Assembly (NCBI RefSeq): GCF_025698545.1
Contig: NC_068565.1
Location: 4,898,001 to 4,962,000, forward strand
Reading direction: 5' to 3'
DNA length: 64,000 nucleotides
From: Gossypium raimondii
Taxonomy: Eukaryota; Streptophyta; Magnoliopsida; Malvales; Malvaceae
Part shown: one piece after another, positions 35,148 through 48,900 of the stretch
Position numbering within the stretch: the stretch's first letter is position 1
Layout: each line of letters starts with the position of its first letter
Notes under the pieces: generated by a model
What the model was told of the DNA's origin: nothing
Databases searched by the model: none
What the model saw: only the letters and a program-made list of their open reading frames with translations
Made by a program: the position numbers and the translations under genes

Positions 35148-38082
35148 TACTTTTGAAATTATGAGAAGTCATAAAAGAATCAAACCTCTTGTATCACTGT
35201 CTTGGGACTGTTTCAAACTGTAAAGAGACTTTTTTAGCAAGCAAACATAGTCCTCTTTTTTTGAGACTGTAAAGCCCTCTGGTTGTTGCATGTAAATATC
35301 CTCCTCAAGTTCTTGATGCAAAAATATATTTTTTACATCTAACTGCTCAAGATCCAAATTATACATAGCCACAATATCGAGTAAAGTTCGAATTGAACTA
35401 TGCTTTACAACTGGGGAGAACACATCTGTGAAGTCCACACTTGGAATTTGACTATAACCCTTTGCAACAAGCCTTGCTTTATATCTTAGTTCTTCAACTC
35501 TTAGATTCTCTTCTTTCTTTTTAAACACTCATTTACAACGAACATTTTTGCCTTTAAGAAGCTTCACAAGATCCCATGTTTTGTTTTTGTGGAGTGATTA
35601 CATTTCCTCTTGCATAGCAAACATCCATTTTTTTAAGTCTTCACAGCTAACTGCCTCAGAATAATTAGATGGATCTTGGTTTACATTTATATCTTCAGCC
35701 ACATTTAAAGCATAAGCAACTAGATCATCATCGTCATACTTCTTTAGAGGTTTAATCTCTCTTCTAATTCTGTTTTTGGCGATAGAGTATTGTGGTGAAG
35801 AAGCAACTCTATTCTGAATTTCTGTACTAGCTTGATGAGTAACTCTATTGTAGATTCTCGATTAATTTGATGCTCCATCTACTTTTGCTGTTAATTATGG
35901 GAAGAGTTTTTAAGAGATAAGTTAGGTAGCATAGTAGTTCCATAAAAAATAACATCTTTGCTAATCACAACTTTTCTATTTTCAGGACACCATAACTTAT
36001 ACCCTTTTACACTAGCTTTATAACCAAGAAAAACACAACTAATGAATTTTAGTTCCAATACTCCATTATCAACATGAGCATACACAAGAAACCTAAAGAT
36101 CTTTAAATCAGAACAATCCGCAGGATTACCAAACCATACCTCTTGTGGAGTTTTTTTCTCAATGGCAACGAATGGAGATCGGTTGATCAAAAAACATGTA
36201 GTAAAAGCTGATTCAGCCCAAAAAGACTTCGGTAAGTTAACATTCGACAACTTACATCGAACCTTTTCCATGATCATTCTATTTATTCATTTTGCAAGGC
36301 TGTTTTGCTATGGAGTATGACAAACTGTCAAGTGTCTCACGATCTCTTTTGACTTACATAATTCATTAAACTCATCAGAATAGAACTCTAAGCCATTGTC
36401 TATGCGGAGGTGTTTTATTTGATTTTCTATCTATTTTTTAATCATAGTTTTCCAAGACTTGAATGCGGAAAACACATCACTTTTCTGCTTCATGAAGAAT
36501 GCCCAAACTTTTCTGGAAAAATCATCAATAAAAGTTAGCATATAATTAGCTCCACCTTTCGAAGGCACTTTAGATGGCCCCCACAGATCATAATGAATAT
36601 GCTCCAATATTCCCTTCGTGTTAAGAATTCCTTTGGTGAATTGAACTCTTTTTTTTTCCCAAAATGTAGTGCTTACAGAATTTCAGTTTGTAAATTCCTT
36701 ACCCATCAAGAAGCCCTCTTTTACTCAATTTTGCCATGCCATTCTCACTCATATGCCCTAGACACATATGATAAAGTCTAGTAATATCATCATCTGACAA
36801 GAAAGATGAAGTGACATTTGCATCACTAGTAATTGTAGAACCTTGCAAAACATATAATTTGACAGTCTTTCTCTACCCTTCCATCATAACGAGGGAACCT
36901 TAGAAAATCTTCAAAAGTCCACTTTTAGCTATGTATCTGTACACTTTTGAATCAAAAGTACTCAATGAAATCAAATTTCTCTTCAATTCAGGAACGTGTC
37001 ACACGTCACTAAGTGTTCTAACAACTCCGTCAAACATCTTAACTTTAATCGTTCCAACACCTATGATTTTACACGAAGCATTATTTTCCATCAAAACAAC
37101 ACTTTCAGACACAGTTTCATAAGTTGTAAACCAATCTCGATTGAGACTCATGTGAAAGGTGCAACCCAAATCAAGGATCCACTTCTCGTTTACTTTAGAA
37201 TTGTTGACAGAAGCAACTAGAAGTTCACCGTCGCTGTAACATTCTACAATATCAGCTTCACCAGATTTTTCTGGTTGTTTGCTCTTTTGATTCGTAGCCT
37301 CCCTTTTGATTTTAGTCTGCAGCTTAAAACACTCAGATTTAATGTGCCCTTTCTTTTTACAGAAGTTACAAGTTTTACCTTTGTTTGAAGACTTTGATCT
37401 TTCCTTAGATTTACCGCGAGGATTCCATTCCTGTGTCATTCCACAATCATCATCAACATTCCGGTCTTGTCTCCTACAAAAAATGAGACCCTCTCCTTGA
37501 GAGTCGGGTTTAACCATAAGATACTTCATCTTATCATACGAGGTCAAAGAATCATAGATCTCATCAACTATGAGAGACTCGCTGTCATATAAAATCGTGT
37601 CTCTAAAGGTTGAATAAGATGGGGACAACGAACAAAGTAGAATAAACCCTAAATCTTCCTTATCATACTGAACCTCCATGGCCTTCAAGTTTGAGGGAAT
37701 TTTTTTTAAATACTGTTAAGTGTTCGTGCATAGACGCACCTTCCTCCAAACGATGAGCATAATGACACTGCTTCATAAATAGCTTGCTGGTTAGAGATTT
37801 CGACGTACATATTTGTTCCAACCTCTTCTATAATGCAGCGGTGGTCTTCTCCTTCATTACATCCTACAAAATTTTGTTAGACAAATGCAGATGTAACTGT
37901 GTTAACGTCTTTCAATCCTTACGCTTTTTCTCTTCATCGGTCAATATCGAAGGCATCTTATACATCCCTAGCAGGGTAACCTCCAGATCCATCTGCTCAA
38001 GAACTGCCCGCATCTTAATTTGTCACAACGTGAATTTGGTGTTGTGATCCAACAACAAAATTTCATACTTCAGTGGTGTCAT
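35148..38082 (-). pseudogene. Ty1-copia gag-pol remnant (element 2), minus strand
   Basis: Read right to left: gag from an ATG at 38082, with KMRAVLEQMD following at about 38000; a zinc knuckle of C-x2-C-x4-H-x4-C form near 37350; a protease core reading DLG instead of DSG near 37160; integrase C-terminal region at 35891-36277 (RCKLSNVNLPKSFWAE, LGYKASVKGYK); reverse transcriptase from about 35490 (KARLVAKGYSQ, the first-Asp motif LDVKNIFLH, EEDIYMQQPEGF). It ends near 35148 inside reverse transcriptase, before the YVDD box. Stops and frame shifts separate the pieces. RNase H and the 3' LTR are lost here. Same family as the element at 62244-64000. Confidence 0.82.
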
Positions 38083-38111
38083 TACTGTGATCGAGATAAG
38101 TAACCCAGAAA

Positions 38112-38124
38112 GCTTTGATACCAA
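38112..38124 (-). other. Primer-binding site of copia element 2
   Basis: On the minus strand it reads TTGGTATCAAAGC, the initiator-tRNA-type copia site, two bases inside the LTR end at 38127. Confidence 0.8.
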
Positions 38125-38126
38125 TT

Positions 38127-38510
38127 TGTTAAAAAATAGAACGTCGATAATGACAATGTATCGCAAAGAAAATAGAAAGAAAAATAAAGAACACACAGAT
38201 TTTAAGTGGAAACCCTTTTGGGAAAAAATCACGGGCAGAGGAGAAGATAATTCACTAAGTCGAATTTGAGTGATTACAAGAGGAGTAGGCTATGTTTATT
38301 TATAGGCTTGTAAAATCATATTCTAATAGAAGTTGTGTAATAAGATTGAAACACCTTATTCTAATAAATATCAAATAGATTAAGTGTAATAAAGTTTAAA
38401 AACCTTATTCTAAAATAAAATAAAAGAAGTGTAGTTCTATATAAATTTTATTTTTTTATTTTACTATTGTATTTTATTTTAATAAGAATTCGATTCACTC
38501 AATTTTAACA
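38127..38510 (-). repeat. 5' LTR of copia element 2 (384 bp)
   Basis: On the minus strand it starts TGTTAAAATTGAG and ends TTTTTTAACA; the terminal inverted repeat is TGTTAAAA. A TATA-like CTATAAATA lies near 38300. It aligns along its length with the 383-bp LTR at 62244-62626. Confidence 0.82.
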
Positions 38511-39961
38511 ATTTTATATTTACAAACATGGTCCTTGCGCATATCTTTACTCCGAATTATACTGGCTACTTTTTAGAACCCATAATGATAAATATTGCAG
38601 GTTATGAGCGCTAATAAGAAATGGAGTAACATCATCACAAGTTGTTTTAAAGTAACGTGGAAACAGCTGCTAATCTTTGAAGATGTCAAATCTCTCCTCC
38701 GGAACGTCAATATTGTTCAACAACGAGCAAACAATTACCACCTAAAGAGCCACACTTTTCGTTGGGCTAAAGCTACTTCTGTATTATCTTTTCTTTGTCC
38801 TAATTATTTCTTGTCTTTGTAAAATAAAAATCAATATTTATGTCGTTGAAAAACTTCATCATGAAAAAATTAGATAACATGAGATTATGAAGAAAACAAT
38901 AATATGAAAGATATGAGCCATGAGGGGACACGTGGATAAATACATGTCCATTATACTTAATTCTCTTATTGGTTGGCCTTTTAAGGTGGTCATTATTGCA
39001 CTAAATTGGAAAAGTTACCAGCTAATATAGTCATGGCGCTTTTCGTAGGAAGTGGAAAAAAAAAGGAAATGTTTTGATATAAAAAATTGGATAAATTTAT
39101 TATAGAAGTATTTATATTAAAAGTGTATTTTAGTTTTATATTCGGAAAATGAGTAATTTAATTTTGTGCATTAAATTAAAAAGTAAATGGTAATTCTATT
39201 AAAAATTTTATTCATTTTACTATTAAAAATAGGTACATATCATTGTCTAGTTATTTTGTCGATTACACCAGTTTTTAATGATATAAAGGGTGAAATTTTT
39301 AAAAGAAATACCAATTTTCTCTTTGATCTAATGCATAATGACTGATTTACTTATTTTATGAGTAGAAGAGACAAAATGTAAACTAATTCCTAGTACAAAA
39401 GTTTCCATGATACTTTTACCAAAGAATTATGTTACAAAATAACAAATTAGCTTTGATTGGTTATGGCATTTAATCAGTAGAGTAAATAGTTTTGATTGTA
39501 TTCATCTTTTGAAATTAAAATTTTAATGATGCTCTGAAATATTTGATCAGTGATTTGCAGAGTTGGCAAAAATAAACTAAATTTCGAAAAATTATTGGAA
39601 AATTGTTTTGATTTCTAGGTTCCCTGAATCCAATAAAAATAATTTCTAACTTCAAAAAGAAATCCAATTGTTTCTAAGCTACAAGTGAATTTGGATAATC
39701 TCTAACCATGACGTCCCTATTGTAAACAACTGAAAAGAAAATTATTAGTCAAAGTCAACCACAGGTAAGCTACAAGTCGTCAATAAGTCGCATGTGTAGA
39801 CAATTACGGTCAATTTGTTTGGATTAAAAAAACCTCATTGGTTTTCTATATATGTGATTGAATTTTGTAAGAAAATTTAACAAAGTAGAGCAAGTCTCAT
39901 CACAAATTTCGCCACTTGGAGCATACCTCTGATCACAATTGTTGCGGTTCCACAAATTTTG
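38511..39961. other. Intergenic region upstream of the LRR receptor locus
   Basis: No gene was identified. An open stretch at 38595-38822 follows an acceptor-like TTGCAG but matches nothing I know. The last ~70 bp before the receptor start recur upstream of the broken copy at 59840. Confidence 0.45.
39847..39853 (+). promoter_or_regulatory. Candidate TATA box of the LRR receptor locus
   Basis: TATATAT, 109 bp before the ATG at 39962. Spacing would allow a leader of roughly 80 bases. Such motifs are common in AT-rich sequence, so support is weak. Confidence 0.35.
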
Positions 39962-42900
39962 ATGGCAAATGTCCCTCGGTTCATTCTGGGTCTTACGATG
40001 GCCGTGCTGTTACCTAATTTTGTTGTTTCATTCTCTACCAAAACAAAAATCGATACCAGCACAGATCAGTCAGCTCTTCAAGCACTGAAAGCTCATGTTG
40101 TTAGCGATCCTCAAAAGATTTTGGAAACCAACTGGTCTATTACAACTTCTGTTTGTAATTGGGCTGGTGTCACTTGTGGATCTCAACATCAAAGAGTCAT
40201 AGCTCTTAATCTTTCTAACATGCTTCTCACTGGCACTCTACCACCTCAAATTGGAAATTTATCTTTCCTTACTTCACTCAACTTGATGAACAACTCATTT
40301 CATGGCTCATTACCCATTCAGTTGGCTAATTTGCATCGACTGAGATTTATAGAATTGGGTGAAAACTATTTTTACGAAGAGATCCCATCATGGTTTGGTT
40401 CCTTCCCTGAACTTCAATACTTGTCTTTAAGTGCTAACAAATTTACAGGTCAAATCCCATCAGATATGTTTGAACGTCTACCTAAACTGCAAAGTCTTAA
40501 CTTGGGTATGAACAATCTGTCGGGAAAAATTCCGATAGATTTACTCAAGTGCAAAGAGTTACAGTTCATAAATTTAGAAAGTAATAGGTTGGAAGGGATT
40601 CTACCAGAAGAAATAGGAAACTTGACAAAGCTTAGGAGTCTACATCTCGACAATAACCGGATCCAAGGTAAACGGAAAAAAATTATTCTCTTTCGGATTG
40701 CAAGGTAGCAAAAACAAGAATTTTCATGCTTTTCATCAATCATGATAGCGCTAATTGCTCAATTCATAATTTTAATGATGATTAATTTTTAAAAATCTAA
40801 AATATTTTCATATTTTATTAAAAGAAGCAAATATGGTTATTGTCTTAAATATTAATGTGTTATTTTAAAGAAGATAATTGTTACATATTTTAATTATTAA
40901 AATTGTAAAAACAAAAGGCTTGATTTTTTCTCTTTTGGCCATAACTTTTTCGCTTCTTTTCCAGCTATATCGTATTGAATTTGAGTGTATTTTCTTAAAA
41001 CCAAAAAGGAACTTGAGTTTTGGTGACAAAATTTTAAGAGGAAATAAAAATTTTAAAAAGAACTTTATATATTGTAAAATCGTCATAAAAATATCTTGAT
41101 CATAAAAATATAATGGCTGTGCGCGTGCATCACGGTTTTGTAAAAGGTCTTGGTGTAGTTATATCATATTATATAATTTAAGATAGCTTTGATTAATTCT
41201 AAATTTTTTATTTCTTTTGAAATAATGTTTAGGTATTCAAATTTGAAAACAAAGAATCCATTATTTGTTAGAAGTAAAAGAAATAATCAAATTACTCAGG
41301 ATCATTGCTTCAATTGTACTGATGTACAAGTTTTGAGATTGAAAAGTTGTTTGAAGTGTTTTTGAAAAAATATTTTTTACTTTAAACATGATTTTGTAAT
41401 GAATAAAATTAATATATGAATTTAAATGATATTTAAATTAATTAATATTATGATATATGGAATATATAAATAATATTAATCTTGTATAGTTTATATAAAT
41501 GAGAGGTAAATTTATAAATTGAAACTCAAAATATTTTTGAAATGAAAATTATAATTTTATTTGTTTTGGTTTGACTCGAAAAGTATGGTTTAATTTAAAA
41601 ACTGTCTATTTACTTTTAACTTGAAAAACATATTTACCTTAAAAGGTATTTTTGAAACTCAATAGAAAACTGTCCTTTGCTCACAAACTTTTATGTTTGA
41701 CATCACTAAATTATAAAATAGACATTATTTAAGCTTCAATTTAGTGCGTTACATTTAGAAAAAGTGGCATAATAAAATTCAATTATTGGACTTTGATCTT
41801 TTAATCTTAAAACAAAAGTAACAAATATTTATTTTATATTTGTTTCACAAATTAATTTGATTATGCAGGTGAAATTCCACAGCAAATTGGAGATCTTCTC
41901 AATTTAGAACAATTAACCATGTCTAACAATGGATTATTGCGGCATCCTCCACCTATGTATAATTTAACACGTTTGAGAATTCTCGATTTATCCAGAAATC
42001 ATCTAAGTGGTATTATATATCATTTCTTCATTCAACTTTTTCTTGATTGTTATTTATTTTTTCAATTTATATGTGTGTAATTATCCATGCATTAAATATT
42101 TGAAACCTTTTAATTTAATGCTTAATTGAGTGATTTAAATTAAAAATTATATGCTTCTAAAATTACTCAAATTTAAAAATAGTTGGATCTAAATATATTA
42201 TATGTCATCTTCACTTTGGTGAAAAGGTGGCAGTGGAGTAAGTAAGTACTTAGACTCTAAAATAATAAAATTGTAATTTGATTTTTGCAAAATTTTAAAA
42301 TTGTAAGTTAATGTGATAAGAAATGGTAATTATTCTATCCACTGCCAATAGAATAAAAAATTTCCTAGCGAGTCTAAAATAATATCAAATATCTATTTAA
42401 TTATTTAATCATTATTTTATTTTACCTTAAAACAAATTGTATCAATCCAAATTTACTTGTGAACTTTTTTTTACTCCACTGATAATATATAAGATAACTA
42501 TCCACAATAAAATTATATTTTAATTTTCCCAAAATTTATAATTTACTTTTCCCTTCAATTAATTTTTTTGTTTTAGCTTCGCTCTTACTTTCATAGGACC
42601 TCAACATTTCAATTTTTCTATTTACCCAGTAATAATTAGTTGAGCACTATATCACATTTCTTCAATATATATTGAATTTTTATTTATTTATTTCGTAAAT
42701 GAAATTGTTCAATTTCTATCGTTTATTTTAAGAAAATACAAATTTGTTAAATTGTATACTTGTAAATTTCATTAGTGGTAAATTTACTGTTGAATCACGC
42801 TATCACATGGTTGCCTTTTTTATGATAATATTTGAATTTGCAGGTCCAATCCCATTCGACTTCCCGAGTCTTCTCAATTTGGAACAATTAAACATTTCTT

Positions 42901-45900
42901 TCAATATGTTTGGAGGGCCTATTCCGTCAACCATCAGTAATCTAACACGTTTGACAATTCTTGATATATTTACTAATTACCTATCAGGTATTATATAATA
43001 TTTCTTCTGAACGTATGTTCAGTTTATTATTTTTATTTTTATTTTTTACTTTCTTTTTCTTTGAATTAAATTTATGTTGAATATCTACAAATGTGTTAAA
43101 TATTTTATACTTTTAACAATTCATTTAATGGAAAGTCTGCTTTTGAATCATGCTATAACATTGTTTCATTTTTATTAGTTTCATTTTATTTTAGGTTTTA
43201 TTTTATGTATCTTTAAAAAGTAAGGACTAAAATAATAAAATTATAAATATTGAATTAAATATTGAAGGTTAAAAATTATAAAATTTTTTAATAGTTTCAT
43301 TTTAGATTTTTAATGTTTTAAAAATGCATCGTTAAGAGAAGAAAATGTTTTGAATAAAATTTTTTTGACAAAGCCTGTTTGTATTAATCTTTCTAGCATG
43401 CTTCTCACTGGCACTCTACCACCTCAAATTGCAAATTTATCTTCCCTTACTTCACTCAACCTAATGAACAACTCATTTTATGACTCATTATCCGTTCAGT
43501 TGGCTAATTTGCATTGATTGAAATTTAGAATTGGGTGAAAACTATTTTTATGGAAATATCCATCATAGTTTGATTCCTTCCCTAAATTTTAATACTAATC
43601 TTTGAGTACTAACAATTTTGCAGGTGACATCCCATCAGATATGTTTGAACGTCTATCTAAATTGCAAGTTCTTGACTTGGTTTCAGCCTGGATCCCCACA
43701 AGCATTCCGATGAGTTTATTCAAGTGCAAAGAGTTACAGATTATGAATTTAGTTGATTGTGGTTTTGAAGGGATTCTACCAAAAGAAATAGGAAACTTGA
43801 CAATGCTTAGGAGTCTAGATCTCACCTACAACGAGATCGAAGGTAATGGAAAGCTTTTGGATGCTGTTTTAGTGTTTTATTGTCTCTTTCAGAGTGTAGG
43901 GTAGGAAATTTTTTTTTCCTCAATCAAATTATTATACATTTTAAGCCTTTGCAAACAATATTATAATATGCAAAATGCAGCAATCCCCCACAGAAAAGTG
44001 TCCTTCTACCAAGTATAAATCACCAAAATCTCATATCGATAACATCATAACTTCATATCACCAGACCCGCAAAACCCCCCTTTGTTATTCCGCTCTCTAA
44101 AAAGCAATTGTGTAAGCAACCGAAACATAAGCCCCATATAACCAAAGATCCTTTAGACATTAACAACTAACCAATTCATTAGAAGAAATTCAGCAACATT
44201 GCTCGTAATATATTCACCACCATGCCTTAAACATTCCAGGCCTTTTTATTTCAACTAACGTCAGAGCAGAGGCCATCTCATTTTCGTGCTTCTCAACCTT
44301 CGAGAAGGAAACATTACCTACTCTATCCATTCTATTTTTGATATCCTTAAAGATAGATTGCGGCATCCACTGTCTCAACTTTTTATTCTCAATCTAACTA
44401 AACACCTCATTTGATCCAACCTCAATGATTAGAAAACCTTTACCTTTCCAGCCCATTGCTAAATACACATCCGAAGCAATGATGATTGTTCTTTTTAGTA
44501 TTTTCATGCTTTTCATCAATCATGATAGTGCCAAAGTGCTCAATTCATAATTTTAATGATTGTGCTTAAACATTAATGTGATATTTTACGGAAGATCAAT
44601 TTATATGTTTAAATTACATGTTTTAATTATTAAAACTGCAAGAAAAACTTAGAATGCTTTTTCTCTTTTGGCCATTTAATTACTGTATAAAACTTTTTCA
44701 GCTATATCCTATTGAATTTGAGTGTGTTTTCTTAAAAAAGTACTTGAGTTAAAAGCACGTTTATGGTGACAAAATTTAAGAGGAAATAAGAATATTTAAA
44801 GATACAATGTTTAAACCTCAAAAGGTTAATATATATGATTCGTAAAAATGACATGAAAAATATTTTGATGTTTGTGCAAGTGCATCATAATTTTGTAAAA
44901 GATTTACTGTAATTATATCATAATTAACTTTATATAATTATCTAATTATCATTTTAATTTTTATATATTTTGAAATAATGTTTATGTATTAATTTTTTTA
45001 AAAGAATCCATTATTTATTAGCAGTAAAAGCAATAATCAAATTACTCAGGATTATTGTTTAAGATTGAAAAGTTATTTTAAAAAGTTTGAACTGTTTTTA
45101 AGAAGTAAATTTGAAAAAGAATAATAAAATCTCTATTTTAAACATAATTTTGTAATAAAATTAATATGTGTATTTAAATGGTATTTAAATTAATTAATAT
45201 TATGATATATGTAATATATATAAACCTAAGTTATAATTAAAAATAATTTATTAGGTATTTAATAGTATTTTAGTATTAAAATATTCAACTTAAATTATAG
45301 ATAAAATAAAATGATTCATGATAATTTATTGTTAACATTATGATATATAAAAATTTTAAATACTTTTAAATAATTAATATAAATTATTTATAAAATTTAA
45401 TTGGAATATATAAATCATATTTATTTTTATAGTTTATACAAATGAGAGGCAAATTTATAAATTACCACTGGAAGTAGCTTTTGGAATGCAAATTAGAACT
45501 TTTTTATTTTGTTTTGGCTTGAAAAGTCAGATTGAAAAGCTGGTTTGATTTAAAAAACTATCTATTTACCATTACTTTTAACTTAAAAACAGATTTAGCT
45601 TAAAAAGTATTTTTAAAACTCAATAGAAAACTGACCCTTCTTTTGAATCTTTTATGCTTGACATCAAGAAATTAATTGGCCTAAATTTAAAAATAAACAT
45701 TATTTTGTTAGATTTAGAATTGGATAATAAAATTTTGACTATTGGATCTTGATCTTTTAATCTTAAAACAAAAGTAACATATATTTTTTTATATTTATTT
45801 CACAAAATTATTTGATTGTGCAGGTGTAATCCCACACCAAATCGGAGATCTTCTCAATTTGGAACAGTTAAGCATTTCTTCTAATAGGCTAAAAGGGCTT

Positions 45901-48900
45901 TTTCCATCCATCAGTAATTTAACACGTTTGAGAATTCTCGATTTATCCTATAATTTTTTAGCAGGTACTATACATAATTTCTTCACTCATATTTTTTTAT
46001 AGTTATTTTTCTTTCTTAAATTTATTTTTGTCCAACTTATATATATATATATATGTAAGTATTAATGCGTTAAATATTTGACATTTGGACATTTAACTTA
46101 ATGTTTAATTGAGATGATTTACATTCAAAATTATATGCTTTTAAAATTACTCAAATATAAAAATAGTTGAATCAAAATGTCATCTTCAAAAAGTACTTAG
46201 ACTCTAAAATGATGAAATTGTAATTTAATTTTGCAAAAAATTAAATTTGTAAATTAATATAATAAATGGGTAATTATATTTCATAAACAGGTCTAAAATA
46301 ATGTCAAATATATTTTTAAATTATTTAATTCTTATTTTATTATACCCTAAAACAAATTACATCAACTCAAATTCACTTATATAATTTGTTTACTCCACTA
46401 ATAATATCCATAACAAAATTACATTATTAACTTTCCAAAATTTTATAATGTAACTTCAACTTCAATTAATTTTTTAAGCGTTGCCGGTACTTTGGTAGGG
46501 CATTTATGATTTGGAATATATTGTACCTCAACATTTCAATTTCTTCTATTTAACAAGTAACAATTAATTAAGTACTATATTACGTTTCTTCAATATACTG
46601 ATTTTTTGTTTCTTAAATGAAATTGTTCAACTTTTACTTTTTTTTTTGAGAAAATACAATTTTATTACATATTGTATACTTGTGATTTCATTAGTGGTAA
46701 ATTTTTGCTCCTTTGGCTTAAAAAGTCAGGTTGAAAATCTGTTTGACTTAAAAACTATCTATTTGAAAAACAAATTTAACTTAAAAAATATTTTGATAGT
46801 CTTGACCCTTGTTTTGAATCTTTTATGTCTAAATTATAAAATAGACATTATTTGAGTTTTAATTTAGTGTGTTAGATTAATAATAATGTACGGATGATAA
46901 AATTTGGACTATTAAATCTTGATCTTTTAATCTTAAAATAAAAATAACAAATTTTTTTTTATCTTTGTTTCACAAATTAATTTGATTGTGCAGGTGCAAT
47001 TCCACACCAAATTGGTAATTTAACATATTTGAGAATTCTCAATTTATCCTATAATTCTCTAACAGGTATTATATATAATTTCTTCACCCATCCTTTTCGT
47101 GATTGCTATTTTTTCTTTATTTTTTCAATTTATATTTGTAATTATCCATGCATTAAATATTTAAAACTTTTTAATTTAGTGCTTAATTGAGCAATTTAAA
47201 TTCATGCTTTTAAAATTACTCAAATTTAAAAATAGTTGTATCTAAATATGTTGTAAGTCACCTTCACTTGGTGTAAAGGTAGCATCGAGGTGAGTAAGTA
47301 CTTAGACTCTAAAATATATATATAATTGTAATTTGATTTTTACAAAAAATTAAAATTGTAAGTTAATATAATAATAAATGGGTAATTATTTTGTGCACTA
47401 TTAGTGGAAAAAAATTCATAAACAGATCTAAAATAATGTCAATTATCTTTTTAATTATTTAATTATACCTTAAAATCAAATAGCATCAACCAAAACTTAT
47501 TTGTGGAATTTTTTTCCTTCAATAACAATGTATAAAATAATTATCTATAGTAAAATTATATTATAATCTTCCAAAATATTTATAATTTAATTAGTTTTCT
47601 TAGCTTCGCCCTAACATTCGTGATTTGGAATATATTGGGCCTCAACATTTAAATTTCTTCTATTTACCTAGTAATAATTAGTTAAGTACTACATCACATT
47701 TCTTCAATATATTGATTCTTTTTTTGGTTATTTCTTAAATGAGATTGTTCAATTTCTATTATTTTAGAAAATACAATATTATTAAGTGTCGTATAGCAAT
47801 TGTATTGCATTTCATTAGTGGTAACTTTGCTTTTCAATCATGCTATCACATGATTACATTTTTATAATAATATTTCAACGTGTAGGTGTAATCCCACACC
47901 AAATTCGGAATCTTCTCAATTTGGAACAATTAAGCATTAATTCTAATCGGCTAAAAGGGCCTATTTCGCCATTCATCAGTAATTTAACACGTTTGACATT
48001 TCTTCATTTATTCAATAATTCCTTAACAGGTATTATTTAATATTTTTTAATATATATTCATTTTCATGATTTTTATATTTTGTTTTTTTGCTTGAATTGT
48101 TTTATTTTTTTGTTAAAAGCAATATCTAAAATTTTAACGGCAAAATTTGACGCATCAATTAAAATTTTAAATAAAAAATAGGTATTCAATATCTCAAAAA
48201 TAAAATATAAAGACTAATTTTAAATTGAAAAGAATACAAAACTTTTAACATATTCAAACCTAAAATATTTTAGGCTAAAAGGTATAATAAACTCTTTAAA
48301 TTTTCAAAAGTTTAATTCAAATCCTCTATAAAAATATGCGCCTAATTAAGTCCTCAAATGTTAAAAGTTCAACAATTAAACCCTTAGAGCAGCTATATCT
48401 GTCATTGATCATTATTGTATTAATATAATCGCTAATAGTATTTGAGTCACTCATTATGACATAGACACCAACACAATTAAAAAAATAAAAGATATTAAAA
48501 TATTATTTAAAAACAAACAAAGTAACAACAGTCAATAACGACAATTGTTGATCGAAAATTACCATCATCTTACAACTTCATATATATACATTAGTTTTCT
48601 TTCTCATGCAATACAGGGATTTAATATATGTATAAAAATATTTGGAATATAATATATTTTTAATAATTAAATATATTACATGCATAAAAATTGCAGAAAA
48701 CAATTATTAATATTAAACAAATAAAAATATGTAAATATTAAATTATAGACATACTTTTTATGTTCAAACCTTACTTTAGAATATATATATGATACATATA
48801 TATATATATTATATAAGTAATTTAAATAAACTTGACATACATTTTAAACATAGTTGAAAATATTTAATAAATAAATATAATTACTTTTTGACCTTAAAGA

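Noticed and set aside
38595..38822. Open frame of 75 codons preceded by an acceptor-like TTGCAG, as a last exon
   Set aside because: No family recognised, no upstream exon in phase, and it sits next to the copia LTR. Noted only as intergenic.
48785..48815. TA-rich run as a regulatory or structural element
   Set aside because: Short imperfect (TA)n in AT-rich intron; common by chance and without further signal.
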